Of a DNA stretch of 64,000 nt, positions 13,410 through 24,426 are shown in pieces. Made by a program: the position numbers and the translations under genes. Every line of letters starts with the position of its first letter. Position 1 is the first letter of the stretch. The notes below the pieces were generated by a model. It searched no databases and was not told where the DNA came from. It worked only from the letters and a program-made list of their open reading frames with translations. The DNA lies in contig NC_003279.8 in assembly GCF_000002985.6 (NCBI RefSeq), positions 2,294,001 through 2,358,000 of the forward strand, given 5' to 3'. Origin of the DNA: Caenorhabditis elegans. Taxonomy: Eukaryota; Nematoda; Chromadorea; Rhabditida; Rhabditidae.

Positions 13410-14782
13410 ATGGAAGCTGAAACAGCCCAAAATCCATCGAAAAACATTGACGAAACGCTTTCAATTCAACATGATTGGCACCTCAATTTGAGGTAAATTA
13501 ATATACATTTCCATGGAAATTTATTTTTTTTTCAGAGAACCAGTCTCGCAGTTCTACCTCGGAATCAAGAAATTCGAGGCTACGAAAACCGAATTCTTCC
13601 AAGTACAGATCACAAAGCTTGTTGATGAGTACGGATTCGCTGTGATGCCAGAGGAAGGCTCAATTAAATCTTCCGACTTCACTGATGTTTCTCTCGATGA
13701 GCATAAAAATCTACATGTCACTTTCCAAGGGAGAACCACAATTTTCGTCGGTCCTACCAGTGAGCAGAACCTCCGAGGGCTACAATCAGCGCCGCGCTCG
13801 TTCGACGTTTCATGTACCGGAAGCACTTTTGTTGCAGCTGATTCGAGCGGAAAGCTGATCATTGCGAATTCGAGAACTGCCGAGACTCTAGTGGGTCTTT
13901 AAAAACAATATTTTAGCGCAAAATTTTGATGATTTTCACCTGAAAATTTAATAATTTTCAGACAGAACTCACCGGCCACACTATGGACATCTACCGCTGC
14001 ATGTATTTCCCGTCGGGTCTCGTCGTTATTGGCGGTGGAATGGATATGGCGATCAGAGTATGGGCAGTGGATAAAGTGCCGGCTCAGAAGACGTTCGTCG
14101 GGCACACAAAGGCAGTAACAGGCTTCGGGATCATCGGAGTTGGACGAGAGTTCCTCTCGTGCTCCAACGACGGAACAGTACGATTTTGGAGCTGCAAAAA
14201 TGCTGCGCCAACCGAAACATGGAGCTTCGAGAAGGGAAAATGCATTGACATGGCAATGTCAGTGGATGACTCGAGATTCGCTGTCATCTGCGAAAACAAT
14301 TTCCTATCAGCGATTGATCTGCACGGCGACAAGATTCGGCGTGATATTCAGCTTCCTTCCGTTCCTACGGCTCTCTGTTTTTCCGGAGATGAAGGTGGAA
14401 AAGCGGTGTTCGTCGGGTTTGAGGATGGCCACGTGGCGGCCTATAACGTGTCGGATCGCCGGTTAATCGGGGAAATTGTCACCAAAAAAGGAAGCGTCAC
14501 CTGCCTCAAATACTATTGCAATCGACTAATTGCATCATTCAGTGAGAAAATATGAGCTTCAAACTTTATATTTAAAAAATAAATTAATTTTCAGCCACCG
14601 GAAATGTTCTCGCCTTTCCGATCCTTTCCCTTCCCACCTCGTCAAGCATCATCTCCGCCGAGTACGAGCTAACCGGTGCCGATTGTGAGCCGGTGTACGA
14701 TATGGCGATTTATCAGAAGAATATTTATACATGTTGTCGTGATGGCAAAATTCGAACTTACAAGGCGCAATGGAGCTTGTAA
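13410..14782 (+). CDS. WD40 protein, PAAF1/Rpn14-like proteasome assembly factor
   Basis: Exons 13410-13492, 13536-13890, 13962-14541 and 14595-14782 give 401 residues. The centre carries WD40 blades. TELTGHTMDIYRCMYFPSGL followed by GGGMDMAIRVW, then KTFVGHTKAV and SCSNDGTVRFWSCK, resembles proteasomal ATPase-associated factor 1. In that family the protein binds the 19S Rpt ATPase ring during base assembly. The final blade ends CCRDGKIRTYKAQWSL. The N-terminal 140 residues lack clear WD repeats, as in PAAF1. The next gene starts about 195 bases after the stop, with a poly(A)-like signal near 14839, suggesting a two-gene operon. Other small WD40 proteins are a less likely match. Confidence 0.8.
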
Positions 14783-14976
14783 TTGAGTATTATTATATAT
14801 TTCTTATGTTTAACTATTATTGAACTACATATTTTTGAATATAAATCTGTGATTAACCGGTAGAAATCCCAATTTATTTTGTTTTTAATTTGGTCCTAAA
14901 ACCTTTTATTTCATCAGTTTTACCAATTTTCCCTTTTTTTTTCTAAAATTACTTGAATAAGTAAATTTAATTCAGA

Positions 14977-17900
14977 ATGAGCTGTCTGCGACAATCCTCA
15001 CAATCGTTCTATTTCACTCAAATTAGATGGAAAACTGTCAAGTTCAAGACAAAAATCGCAAAAACGAAGCCACTGAAAACGCCATCAGCCCAGGCGCTGG
15101 ATCATTTTGATTTTTATTATGGCCCACTTTTTGGAAAGAAATGGCCAAGTATTCGGCTGGGCCTTCTGTCTCCGAATCGATATTTAGCAGTTATGAATAC
15201 AATGAGCAGGTTCGGAAATCTGAAATTCCCGTGGAAATTGCCAAAAATTTTAATTTATGATTTTCTTATGTCAATTTTTAAGAATATTTTGATTTTATTT
15301 GCTAAATATTGCTCAAAATTTGTCCTGAAATTTGAAATTCCCGTTGAACTTCTCGAAAAATTCAAATTTATACCAAATTCTCTGCGAGACCCAGCTGTCA
15401 AAGTGTATGTACCTTTAAACTTGTGTCGATTTACGCAAGGATGATTTTTTGATTTTTTAAGGAAAATATGCTTTTATTTCAAATGTTTCTCAAAATTTTA
15501 ACCGAAAACCTTACAGAAACTGGCAAGCTCACGATGAAATTCTCTCTGACATGGGCGCCAAGGATTTGCTTGCCTCAATTCGTGGAAAAGCCGAGGACCA
15601 AGCGATTGAGACAAAACGGAAAAGCGTTGAGGAAAAAGCGAATCGGGAGACTCAAAAGGTTAAGCATGAGATTTCAGTAAGTTTCCTACTGATCTTGCTG
15701 CTTAAAAATCGAATTATAATTTCAGAATCCCTCAACTTCGACCAATACTGAAGATTCTGAGCCGGATGAAGCGATTTTTCGATCTGCTGCAGGGCTCGGC
15801 GAGTTCCGGGCGAGCGCTGGAGAGCTCTCGTCTGGAAGTCTGCAGATGGGATTAGGACAATCTAATCAAAATAAAAATGTAGAAATCACCGGATTTGAAG
15901 GAGAAGGCGTTCGAATCCCGAAAAGAGATCACTTTTTCTATTATCCACAGGCCCTCCACGTCCGCTCATTCGATAGAGCTGTCCTTCTAGACTTCCCGGC
16001 TCCGATGAAAGATGAAGTCGGAGTTCCGAGTTACTGGCTTCTAGACGGTGGCTCACTGCTCCCAGTTTTGGCTTTGGGCCTTCAAAAAGACGATTCCCTG
16101 TTGGATATGTGTGCGGCTCCCGGTGGAAAAAGTCTTCTAGCGGCTCTGTCGAATTTGCCTTCGAAAATCGTTTGTAATGATTTCAAATTGGCCAGGCTTG
16201 GGCAGCTGAAGCGTGCGCTTATGACATATGTGCCAGAGGATAGCGAGGTGCAATATCAGTTTTTGTAAAAAAAACAAAAAAGTCAAATTTTTCTGAAAAA
16301 AAAATTGATTTTTTGACAAATTTGGAGAAATTGCCGATTTTTTTCGCAAAAAAATTCTTTAAAATTCGGAATTTTTTTAAAATTTAAAATCCGAAAATTC
16401 ACCAAAAAATGGCTCAAAAATTTCCAAAATTTTCGAATATTTGCTTAAATTACTAGAATTTTCTCGAAATTTCACTTAACTTTTTTCCATAGTTTGAAAT
16501 CTTCTTTAAAAAAACCAACATTTGAAATTTTCACTCGATTTTCTAGAATTTACTTGAAAAAATGACGATTTTCGTTAAAAACACCTGAAAATTCATTCAG
16601 AAATGTGAATTTTTCTCAAGATTTAAATTTCGAATTTTTCCAATTTAAACACCTCAAAAATTGGGTTTTCAGTGAGAAAATTGAATTAAATACGAATTAT
16701 TTCAACTTTTTTCTGCTCTTTTGAGGAAAATCAGAAAATAAAACAATTTTTTGAAATTAGAGTTTTTTTTTTCGATTAAAAAATGTCGAAAATTCTTTTT
16801 TTTAAATATAAATCCCTCCAAAATTAGCTAAAACTCCAAAAATTTTCCTGCAGACAATCGACAAATTCGTCCTAAAACGCAAGGACGCGTCCGACGTCAA
16901 AACTTGGGATGAATTCGAGGCCTACGATAAAGTGCTCGTCGATGTTCCGTGCTCGACGGATCGTCTATCAGTCAGCACCGACGACGGAAACCTTTTCAGC
17001 ACAGGATCCACTCAGCAGAGGCTTGATCTTCCGGTTCTTCAGACCAAGATTCTTGTGTAAGGATCCTCGGCTTTCCCTCAAATTATTTTTCCTTTCAGAA
17101 ATGCACTGCGATCTGTAAAAGTTGGTGGCTCGGTTGTCTACTCGACGTGCACACTCTCACCAAGCCAAAACGAGGTTTTCGCTCGAACCTGGTCTTGGCA
17201 CGACAAATTTTTTTGTTAAATAGGAAAATATATGCGCCTTTAAGGAGTACTGTAGTTCCAAATTTTTTGTTGCATCGATTTTTGAAAAACTCCTTGAAAA
17301 ATGATGACAAATATAGTTTTTTCTCGATTTGTAAAAAATTCGAAAATTGATGAAAAATCGATGAAAATTTTACAAAAAACGTGAAAAACTCAATTTTTCA
17401 AAACAATATTCGGCTATTTTCCAATTTTAGTTTAAAAAAAATCGCATTCTGCATTTTTTTTTGCGCTCCCTGCCGTGTTTGCGTATTTTCACCGCTACAG
17501 TACCCCGAAATGCTCAAATTTTGCTCTGATAGTTTCACAAAAGTTTAAAATGTGAAGAAATCGTTTCTTTTAACACTATAAATCTCGAATTTTCACTAAA
17601 CAGTTGAGAAAATCAAATCAAAATTTCAAATTTTGACGATTTCCGTTTAAAAATTTGATTCTGGCTTCAACTCTCGCCCGATCCCAACATTTTCCCTCAA
17701 AAAAAATCCCGAAATTCTGCATGCATTTTTTCGTAGGATCCGGTGATTGCGTACTTTCGCGGCTACAGTACTTCTGGCGTGTCGAGACCGGGGTTTTTTG
17801 TCGAAATAACAGCTCAAAAATGCTAATTCAAATTTCTTCAGGCAGTCGTCGAGAACGCTGTAGCCGTCGTACGCAATGACTTTGGAATCGTGACCGTCGA

Positions 17901-18045
17901 GGAATCCCTACATCAACTCGTATCCCATATGACGTCATCAGGCCTCTATCGTTTCCATGACACTCCACTGGGAGCCCTCGTCGTGCCGTTTCTACCCTCT
18001 AACTTTGGACCAATGTATATTTGCAAACTGACCAGATTGCAATAG
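14977..18045 (+). CDS. nsun-4: NSUN4-like mitochondrial rRNA m5C methyltransferase
   Basis: Exons 14977-15209, 15517-15676, 15726-16247, 16854-17056, 17099-17174 and 17842-18045 give 465 residues with consistent phases. The SAM-binding loop DMCAAPGGKS, the catalytic-type VDVPCSTDR and YSTCTLSPSQNE (PC and TC cysteines of NOL1/NOP2/Sun enzymes) and a terminal NFGPMYICKL all match NSUN4. That enzyme methylates small-subunit mitochondrial rRNA and acts in mitoribosome assembly. The N-terminus is basic with few acids (SFYFTQIRWKTVKFKTK), fitting mitochondrial import. An ATTCAG acceptor lies one base before ATG. The symbol is from memory of the C. elegans family. Introns 3 and 5 (about 600-670 bases each) hold only AT-rich degenerate repeats. 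Confidence 0.88.
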
Positions 18046-18509
18046 ATTTTTAATATTTGATGAATTTTTTTAAATTTCTAGATTTTGCTATTTTTTGTTT
18101 GTTTTTTTTAAATCTGAATTTTTAAATTTATGTCTTGTTTTAAAATTTTATTATTTATGCAGTACCCCCATGGGTGCATCTGCCGTTCCATCAGTACCTA
18201 ATTTCAAATTCATAGAATTTTTCATTGATCCTTCTTGTTCGTTCTCTATGTATGTATTGCGAAATCATTTGAACAGTCGATTTTTTGGCGGGAACCTGTG
18301 TCGCCCAACAGACAGCGGTCAATTTGTATTTATTTCGAAATCGCCGAGCGTGTCTGACCATCTGCTCGCTTTCCCGTCCTTTTTCGGCTCATTGAGCACA
18401 ACATTTTCGGTGGTATTGCGCCTTTTTCTATCGATTTTTAGTCCATAAAAGCAAGCTCACAATCTCGTTCTCTGTTTCAAAAATTCACATTGCAGAACCT
18501 CCCGCCGCC
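18046..18509 (+). promoter_or_regulatory. Upstream region of tubulin cofactor A gene with E2F-like site
   Basis: TTTTTTGGCGGGAA (18281-18294) is a strong match to the E2F consensus. A TTGCAG acceptor at about 18491-18495 precedes the ATG at 18510, consistent with a splice-leader site. The first 200 bases after the nsun-4 stop are AT-rich UTR-like sequence. Confidence 0.5.
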
Positions 18510-18896
18510 ATGTCGACCCAAGCCGATCAGCTGAAAGCGCTCCGAATCAAGACGGGAACCGTGCAACGTCTCGTCAAAGAAGTCGCCTATTACGAGAAGC
18601 AAGTTGTGAAGGAGGAGCAGAAGGCTGCCCAACTCGCCGCCGACGCCACCAACGAGGACGAGGAGTATGTTGCCAAGAAGTCGAAGGATATTGTTAAGGT
18701 TTTTTGAAATAATCCGATTTACGAGTATACGAAATTAAAATATTTTCAGGAAACTGCCAACATGGTCCGCGATTCTCAATCACGTCTCCAAAAAGCTGTG
18801 GCCGACCTCCGTGAATCGATTGCTTCTGGGAATTATCCGGAGGAAGCCGCAGAATTCGTCAATGCGAAGACGCTTGTGGACTCCATTTCTGCTTAA
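18510..18896 (+). CDS. tbca-1: Tubulin-binding cofactor A
   Basis: Exons 18510-18698 and 18750-18896 give 111 residues, the usual length for cofactor A. The sequence LKALRIKTGTVQRLVKEVAY followed by E-K-Q-V-x-K-E and MVRDSQSRLQKAVADL fits the three-helix-bundle family that captures quasi-native beta-tubulin during tubulin dimer folding. The protein is acidic and mostly helical, with no membrane segment or signal peptide. The eIF2 gamma gene begins about 415 bases downstream on the same strand. An E2F-like site lies about 220 bases upstream. Confidence 0.93.
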
Positions 18897-19310
18897 TTTA
18901 TGATACTCTTTTGTTATTTTGGGATTTTCGGTGATTTATGATGAATAATTATTGCATTTTACTTGAATACATGGTTTATAATGCCGTATAAATAATTTTA
19001 AGAAGCAATTTCGCTAATATTTCCATACGAAAAATATACAGATGTCCGTTAATTCAACGATTTTTGCCTGGTTCGCGCTAAAAAGCAAAACATAAAATTC
19101 GAGCTCGTAAATCGACACACGAAATCGCATCGAGACCCTTCCAACCACTCCCATGCGCCTTTAACCCATTTCTAATTTTATCCAATTTTAGCCTGTTTTC
19201 TATGCAATCTTTATGGATTTTCAATTAATTTTGAGTAATTTCGATTAATTATAATGATAATTTTTTAAAGATCAATAATCGACTCAACTGGGATCATAAA
19301 AACAAAAAAT

Positions 19311-21760
19311 ATGGCTTCTGGTAAGTGTTAGCTTTTCGGTTTCAAGAAAATTTCATAATTCTTTCTTAATTTAGAAGCTGAAAAGGACAAGTGCCAGAGC
19401 TGGCTTGCGAAACAAGATTTGGACAAAGTCGGAGTCGATAATTTGAACCCACTCACCGAGGAGGTACTGAAAATCAATAATTTTTGAGTTAAAGAGTTAT
19501 TTTTCAGGTTATCTCTCGACAAGCCACGATTAATATCGGAACTATTGGCCACGTAGCCCATGGAAAATCCACTCTGGTGAAAGCGTTCTCCGGTGTGCAT
19601 ACTGTCAAGTTCAAAAGAGAGTTGGAAAGAAATATTACTATCAAACTTGGATACGCTAATGCAAAGATCTACAGATGTTCTAACCAAGAGTGCCCAAGGC
19701 CAGGATGTTACAGGTTATAATATCTCCCTGAAATTTAATTTAAATAAATAATTTTTGAATTCTAATTCAGATCCGCCGGTTCATCAACACCCGATCGGTT
19801 CCCATGCGAGCGCGCCGGATGCGGTGGAGAATTCACCTGTGTTCGCCACGTCTCATTCGTCGATTGCCCAGGTCACGACATTCTTATGGCCACCATGTTG
19901 AACGGAGCCGCTGTCATGGACGCCGCGTTCTTGCTCGTCGCCGGAAACGAACCATGCCCACAGCCACAAACATCTGAACATCTCGCCGCCGTCGAGATTA
20001 TGCAGCTGAATCATTTGATGATTCTTCAGAACAAGGTCGATATTATCAAGGAGTCGCAAGCCCGCGAAAATTACGAGCAAATCGCCGGATTTGTGCAAGG
20101 AACGGTCGCCGAGAATGCTCCAGTCATCCCGATTTCTGCGCAGCTTAAATATAATGTTGATGTAAGGATCTGAATCTGGATTTAAATATACCACGCTCTC
20201 CTCAAGTGTTCATAATTATTAGAGCGCGCTCGCGCGGCACCACACGAACTCCAGAATTCGCGGGAATTCGTTTCGCGGGGACAGCAGTTTTTGGCTATAT
20301 TCGGCTTCTATGGAAATTATTTTTAATTTTTTTGATTTATAATATTGTTGAGAAGCACCATCCGAATTGAAAATGTGTAAAATTATGAAATCTGACCGAA
20401 AACTGAAGTTTTTACAGAGAGGAGTCACCACGGCTTTCTTTAAAATGTATCAGTACCGTCAGTTTTTCGAATTCAGAGTCGTAAAATATGTCATTTTGTA
20501 AGTCTGTTTCACGAAAATCCATGTTTGAAATTTTAATTTTTTAATTTCTAATATAAAAATATTCAAAAAATCAACAATTTTACGTTAGAATCTAATTTTT
20601 TCAAATTTTCAGTTTTTCATAAGAACAATTTTAAAATTTCAAACATGGATTTTTGTGAAACAGACTTTTCTCTACAAAATAACATATTCTACGACTCTGA
20701 AATCGAAAAACTGACTGTACTGATACATTTTAAAGAAAGCCGTGGTGACTCCTCTCTGTAAAACCTTCAGTTTTCGGTCAGATTTCATAATTTTACACAT
20801 TTTCAATTCGGATGGTGCTTCTCAACAATATTATTAAACAAAAAATTAAAAATAATTTCCATAGAAGCCAAAAACAGCCGCCTAAAACTGCTGTCCCCGC
20901 GAATTCTGGAGTTCGTGAGGGGCCGCGCGAGCGCGCTCTAATAATTATGAACGCTTGAGGAGAGCGTGTATACTAGATTAATTGCGATTTTTCAGCTCGT
21001 TTGCGAGTATCTTTGCAAGAAAATCCCCGTGCCAGTCCGTGACTTCAAGTCGCCGGCTCGTCTCATCATTATCCGATCATTCGATGTTAACAAGCCAGGA
21101 TCTGAAGTTGAAAACTTGAAGGGAGGAGTCGCCGGAGGAACATTGACCAAGGGAATTCTGCGCGTCGGACAAGAAATCGAAGTTCGCCCGGGAATCGTCT
21201 CAAAAACCGCGACCGGTCAACTCCAATGCCGTCCGATCTTCTCCCGTATCGACTCTCTGTTTGCCGAAAAGAACCAGCTGGAATACGCCGTTCCCGGCGG
21301 TCTCATCGGTGTTGGAACGAAGATCGACCCGACACTCTGCCGTGGAGATCGACTCGTCGGTCACATCCTCGGAGCCGTTGGCACTCTTCCAGATATCTTC
21401 ATCGAAATTGAAATCTCCTTCTATCTTCTGAGAAGATTGCTCGGAGTTCGTACTGAAGGAAAGAAGAAGGGAGCCAAGGTGCAGAAGCTTGTCAAGGAAG
21501 AGACTTTGCTGGTGAACATTGGATCGTTGTCAACGGGAGGAAGAGTTACTGCTGTGAAGGGAGACGCCGCGAAGATCAGATTAAACGATCCTATTTGCAC
21601 AGAGGTAATTCCCACTTTTTATAAAATAATAAATTTAATTTGTATTTAAATTCAGGTTGGAGAGAAGATTGCCATGTCACGTCGTTTCGAGAAGAGTTGG
21701 CGCCTGATTGGCTGGGGAACCATTCGCAAAGGTCAAACCGTTGAGCCGTACAAGAACTAG
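19311..21760 (+). CDS. eif-2gamma: Translation initiation factor eIF2 gamma
   Basis: Exons 19311-19320, 19375-19463, 19508-19713, 19771-20161, 20996-21604 and 21656-21760 give 469 residues. The G1 loop GHVAHGKST, switch-type [12 protein letters not shown]3 DCPGHD and G4 QNKVD are all intact. So is the zinc knuckle typical of eIF2 gamma ([11 protein letters not shown] then [10 protein letters not shown]). The C-terminal beta-barrel domains follow ([19 protein letters not shown] and [18 protein letters not shown]). The protein is the GTPase core of eIF2 that delivers initiator tRNA to the 40S subunit. The first coding exon is only ten bases. The 833-base intron 4 is almost wholly one foldback element, with GT and AG sites lying just outside it. 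Confidence 0.97.
20192..20968. mobile_element. Foldback MITE, CACGCTCTCC family, 5 bp TSD TATAC
   Basis: The ends CACGCTCTCCTCAAG and CTTGAGGAGAGCGTG are perfect inverted repeats. They are followed inward by GTTCATAATTATTAGAGCGC and long complementary arms. TATAC occurs directly outside both ends (20187-20191 and 20969-20973). The element lies wholly within intron 4 of the eIF2 gamma gene and contributes no exon. Confidence 0.85.
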
Positions 21761-22308
21761 CGGCTATCATCGATTTGTTGTCTACACCGGTTTTGACATA
21801 TTATTAATCTTTTCCAATTGTTTCTCTCCGTTTTTGTCTCTCTATTAGTCCAAAAAATTTTGTCGGATCCCTGTTTTGGTTCTTTTTTCTGTCCTCCTCC
21901 TGTTTCCTACTATTCCACTTCCAGTTTCATTGATTATTTTTCTTTTTGTTGAAAGTGTGCTTGGTGTTTTTTCGATAAATTATTGGATTTGAGTAAAATC
22001 TGGAAATACATTTTATAATTGCAGCAAAGATTCAGGTTTTGAAAAACAAAACGAAAAGTGCAGGCTACAGTAACCCACCTTAAAGGGAGGTTTCATTCCT
22101 TGCGCAGATGGTCTCGCCGCGATGAGACTTTTGTAGAATGTTTACGGTGTTGTAGGCCGCTAGAAAATTTTCGAATTTCATCTGAATTTCTCTTTATTTT
22201 CTCCAATTTTCTCAAATTTTTGTTCGAAAATCTGAATAAAATGTATAAAACTTTTATTTTAACGCCTCGATCGGATAAAACATACACTCTAAATGATAAA
22301 TTTCAGCG
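21761..22308 (+). other. eIF2 gamma 3' region and 5' region of next gene
   Basis: U-rich 3' UTR follows the stop codon. From about 22064 to 22150 there is a relic of the TGGTCTCGCC-type palindrome also found at 44733-44893. A TTTCAG acceptor (22301-22306) lies two bases before the next ATG. No open frame is supported. Confidence 0.6.
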
Positions 22309-23941
22309 ATGCCGGCCCCGAAATTCATCGAAGGTCCGAACACTGTTCAAACGTCACTTTACGGCTATGACAGGAGCAAGAAAGTGCAGGTAATACTCTG
22401 AATTGTGCGATTTTTTCCACCCACTAAAACATAACCTAGTTCCAGCTGAACAATTTACGCGGGAAACCAATTATGGTGCTCCGTTCTGATACGGTCATTC
22501 CAAAAAACGAAGAAGCACCTCCACCACGAAGCACCTTCGCCAAGAAGTGGGTCGATCGCAGTCGTCATATTCCGACAATTCCACTATGTAGGCGACAATT
22601 CCATGTCCTTAACATTTCCCAAAGAAAATACAATTTTAAATTGCAGACAAATCCACGTGCAGATCCTACTCGCACTTTCATCATCAGTACACATGTCCGA
22701 AACCTTCGTCGGAATCTGCGTTCCCGTTTCCCATCTCGCCTACTCAAATTGATCTCCCATTCGGGCATACTGCACACGACAGGAAACCATCATGCCTACC
22801 AACTCCACGTGGCTCTCCAAACAGTCCGAGATTGACGCCGGAAGACGAGATGACTGTGAAACGATTGTTTGACAAGCTGGAGATCCCTACGACGCCGGCA
22901 ACATCATCCGCCAGCTCGTCCTACGTTTCGCACAAAACACTTCTAGAGCTCAATTCGAAGGTCTCCAAAACATCAGCCATCGATGTATCCGTTCCACCAG
23001 TGACCGAGAGTTCCGAGGCGGACTCAGTCCGAATTGATTTATCGTTTCTCGTCGATACACCGAAAAGCTTGTCGGATTCACGAAGATCCTCGTGCTCGGA
23101 CACCTCGCCGCCCGATCTCGAGGAGATTGCATCAAGCTGTGATGAGGTGGAGAAGCCGCCGGGTCACACGTATGTAAAAAATGTTCATAAATTTTAAAAA
23201 ATTTTTTATTTCAGATGCCAAGATGAAGCTCAATGCAACATTTTCCGCAAAGGTGAATGTATTGATGAGAAGAAGGAGCGACAGAACATGATCCAATGGT
23301 TCAACGATCTTGTCCAATGGCGTCATGATATTATAGCCAAAAAGTTGGATTCTAGTCGTATTAATAATCTTAAATAACTCGTTTTTTCCAGACGCTTCGG
23401 TCCACCACGTTGTCCTCCACCTCCATTGACAGTCACAATGATTGGAGCAAGCCGTTCTCAGCGTGCAAACCCATTTCATCGAGTCGGAGAAGTTCACCCA
23501 TTTGCCATGGAGGTCATGGATCACGTTCGTCGGAAAATGGACGCGAAACGTTCGTATCGTCTCGTTCCCGCTGGTCCTACTTTCCCCGCGCCACACGAGT
23601 TTATGGCGAACGCAAAGTGTTTGGAGCCGCATCTGTTCGTGGAGTACTGCTATCAGCTGACAGCGGCCGCTTACGTTGATACTGGGCTCAATTATCCGAA
23701 TCGTCGGCCACCGATCCCGCCTCGTATGGAGCCGATACCAGAGCAAGCGTGCCGGGAATCGATTTGCTCGTCGGCTTCCGAGTTCTCATCCGACGGCGAG
23801 TATTCCGACGATTCGGATGATACGAAAAACGAGCGACTGCGTCAGAAGTTGGAGAGACATCGTAAACGGGAGAACCGCCTTCGAAAGCTCTTCCGCCGAC
23901 GGGAGGTTCTAGATGAAATAGACGAGGAAGATGACGATTAG
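22309..23941 (+). CDS. Unrecognised protein with conserved core and acidic/basic tail
   Basis: Exons 22309-22389, 22446-22587, 22647-23169, 23215-23343 and 23392-23941 join in phase to 474 residues. The start MPAPKFIEGPNTVQTSLYGY follows a TTTCAG acceptor. Features seen are an ordered N-terminus with FAKKWVDRSRHIPTIP, a Ser/Thr/Pro-rich middle, a Cys-containing segment (CQDEAQCNIFRKGEC), a core with RFGPPRCPPPPLTVTMIG, and a tail with an acidic serine stretch, an Arg/Lys-rich helix and DEIDEEDDD. No signal peptide, membrane helix or enzyme motif is visible. From its position it could be the gene known as ekl-7 in C. elegans, but the sequence itself does not show this, so no symbol is given. 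Confidence 0.85.
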
Positions 23942-24426
23942 GTGATTGCCAAGAATTTATTTTACTTTCTCTTGTAAATGTATCATTCCTTCATATTGCC
24001 CCCGTTCACCTTCCCCCTATTGGATTGTTCGTATTTTCTTTTTAGTTTTCTTCATTTTCACTTATATTTGAAATTTCAATGTTTCAAATATTTTTTGCTT
24101 TTTTTTGCTCGCATTCTTTTCCCCAGTTATATTTTCTTTCATTGTGAATTATAGATCTTCAAAATTTAAAAATGTTTCTCCTAATTTTACTATCTCCCCC
24201 CGGCCGGCTCTAGCCGCCAAGCTCACTCTGTTAAATTACTGATTCGATTTGATTTCTTTTGATTCGTTTGTTTTTGTGTTCTCAATGAAAGTTCAGATTA
24301 TTTCCAATTCATTTGCATCATTTGACAATCAAGATCAATGTATTTCAAATTTAAAAAATAGAAGAAAAAGGGTATTATGAGATCCAATGATAAAAAGTGA
24401 TAGAGTTGTTGTAATGTTAGTCTTGT
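23942..24426. other. Convergent 3' UTR region
   Basis: AT- and T-rich sequence lies between the stop of the 474-residue gene (+) and the stop of mcm-4 (-). A CCCCCCGGCCGGC patch occurs near 24197. I see no exon or repeat of note. Confidence 0.6.

Noticed and set aside
20503-20512. CTGTTTCA as a 21U-RNA (piRNA) promoter motif
   Set aside because: The core also appears near 18472, 40270 and 58209 without other support; isolated 8-mers are expected by chance.
20966-21649. Independent start of a 227-residue protein at 20966
   Set aside because: This is exon 5 of eIF2 gamma read through its upstream intron; the true exon begins after TTCAG at 20996.
23132-23746. 204-codon minus-strand frame starting MLWYRLHTRRDR
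   Set aside because: Antisense to exons of the 474-residue gene, with no splice-consistent extension or motif.
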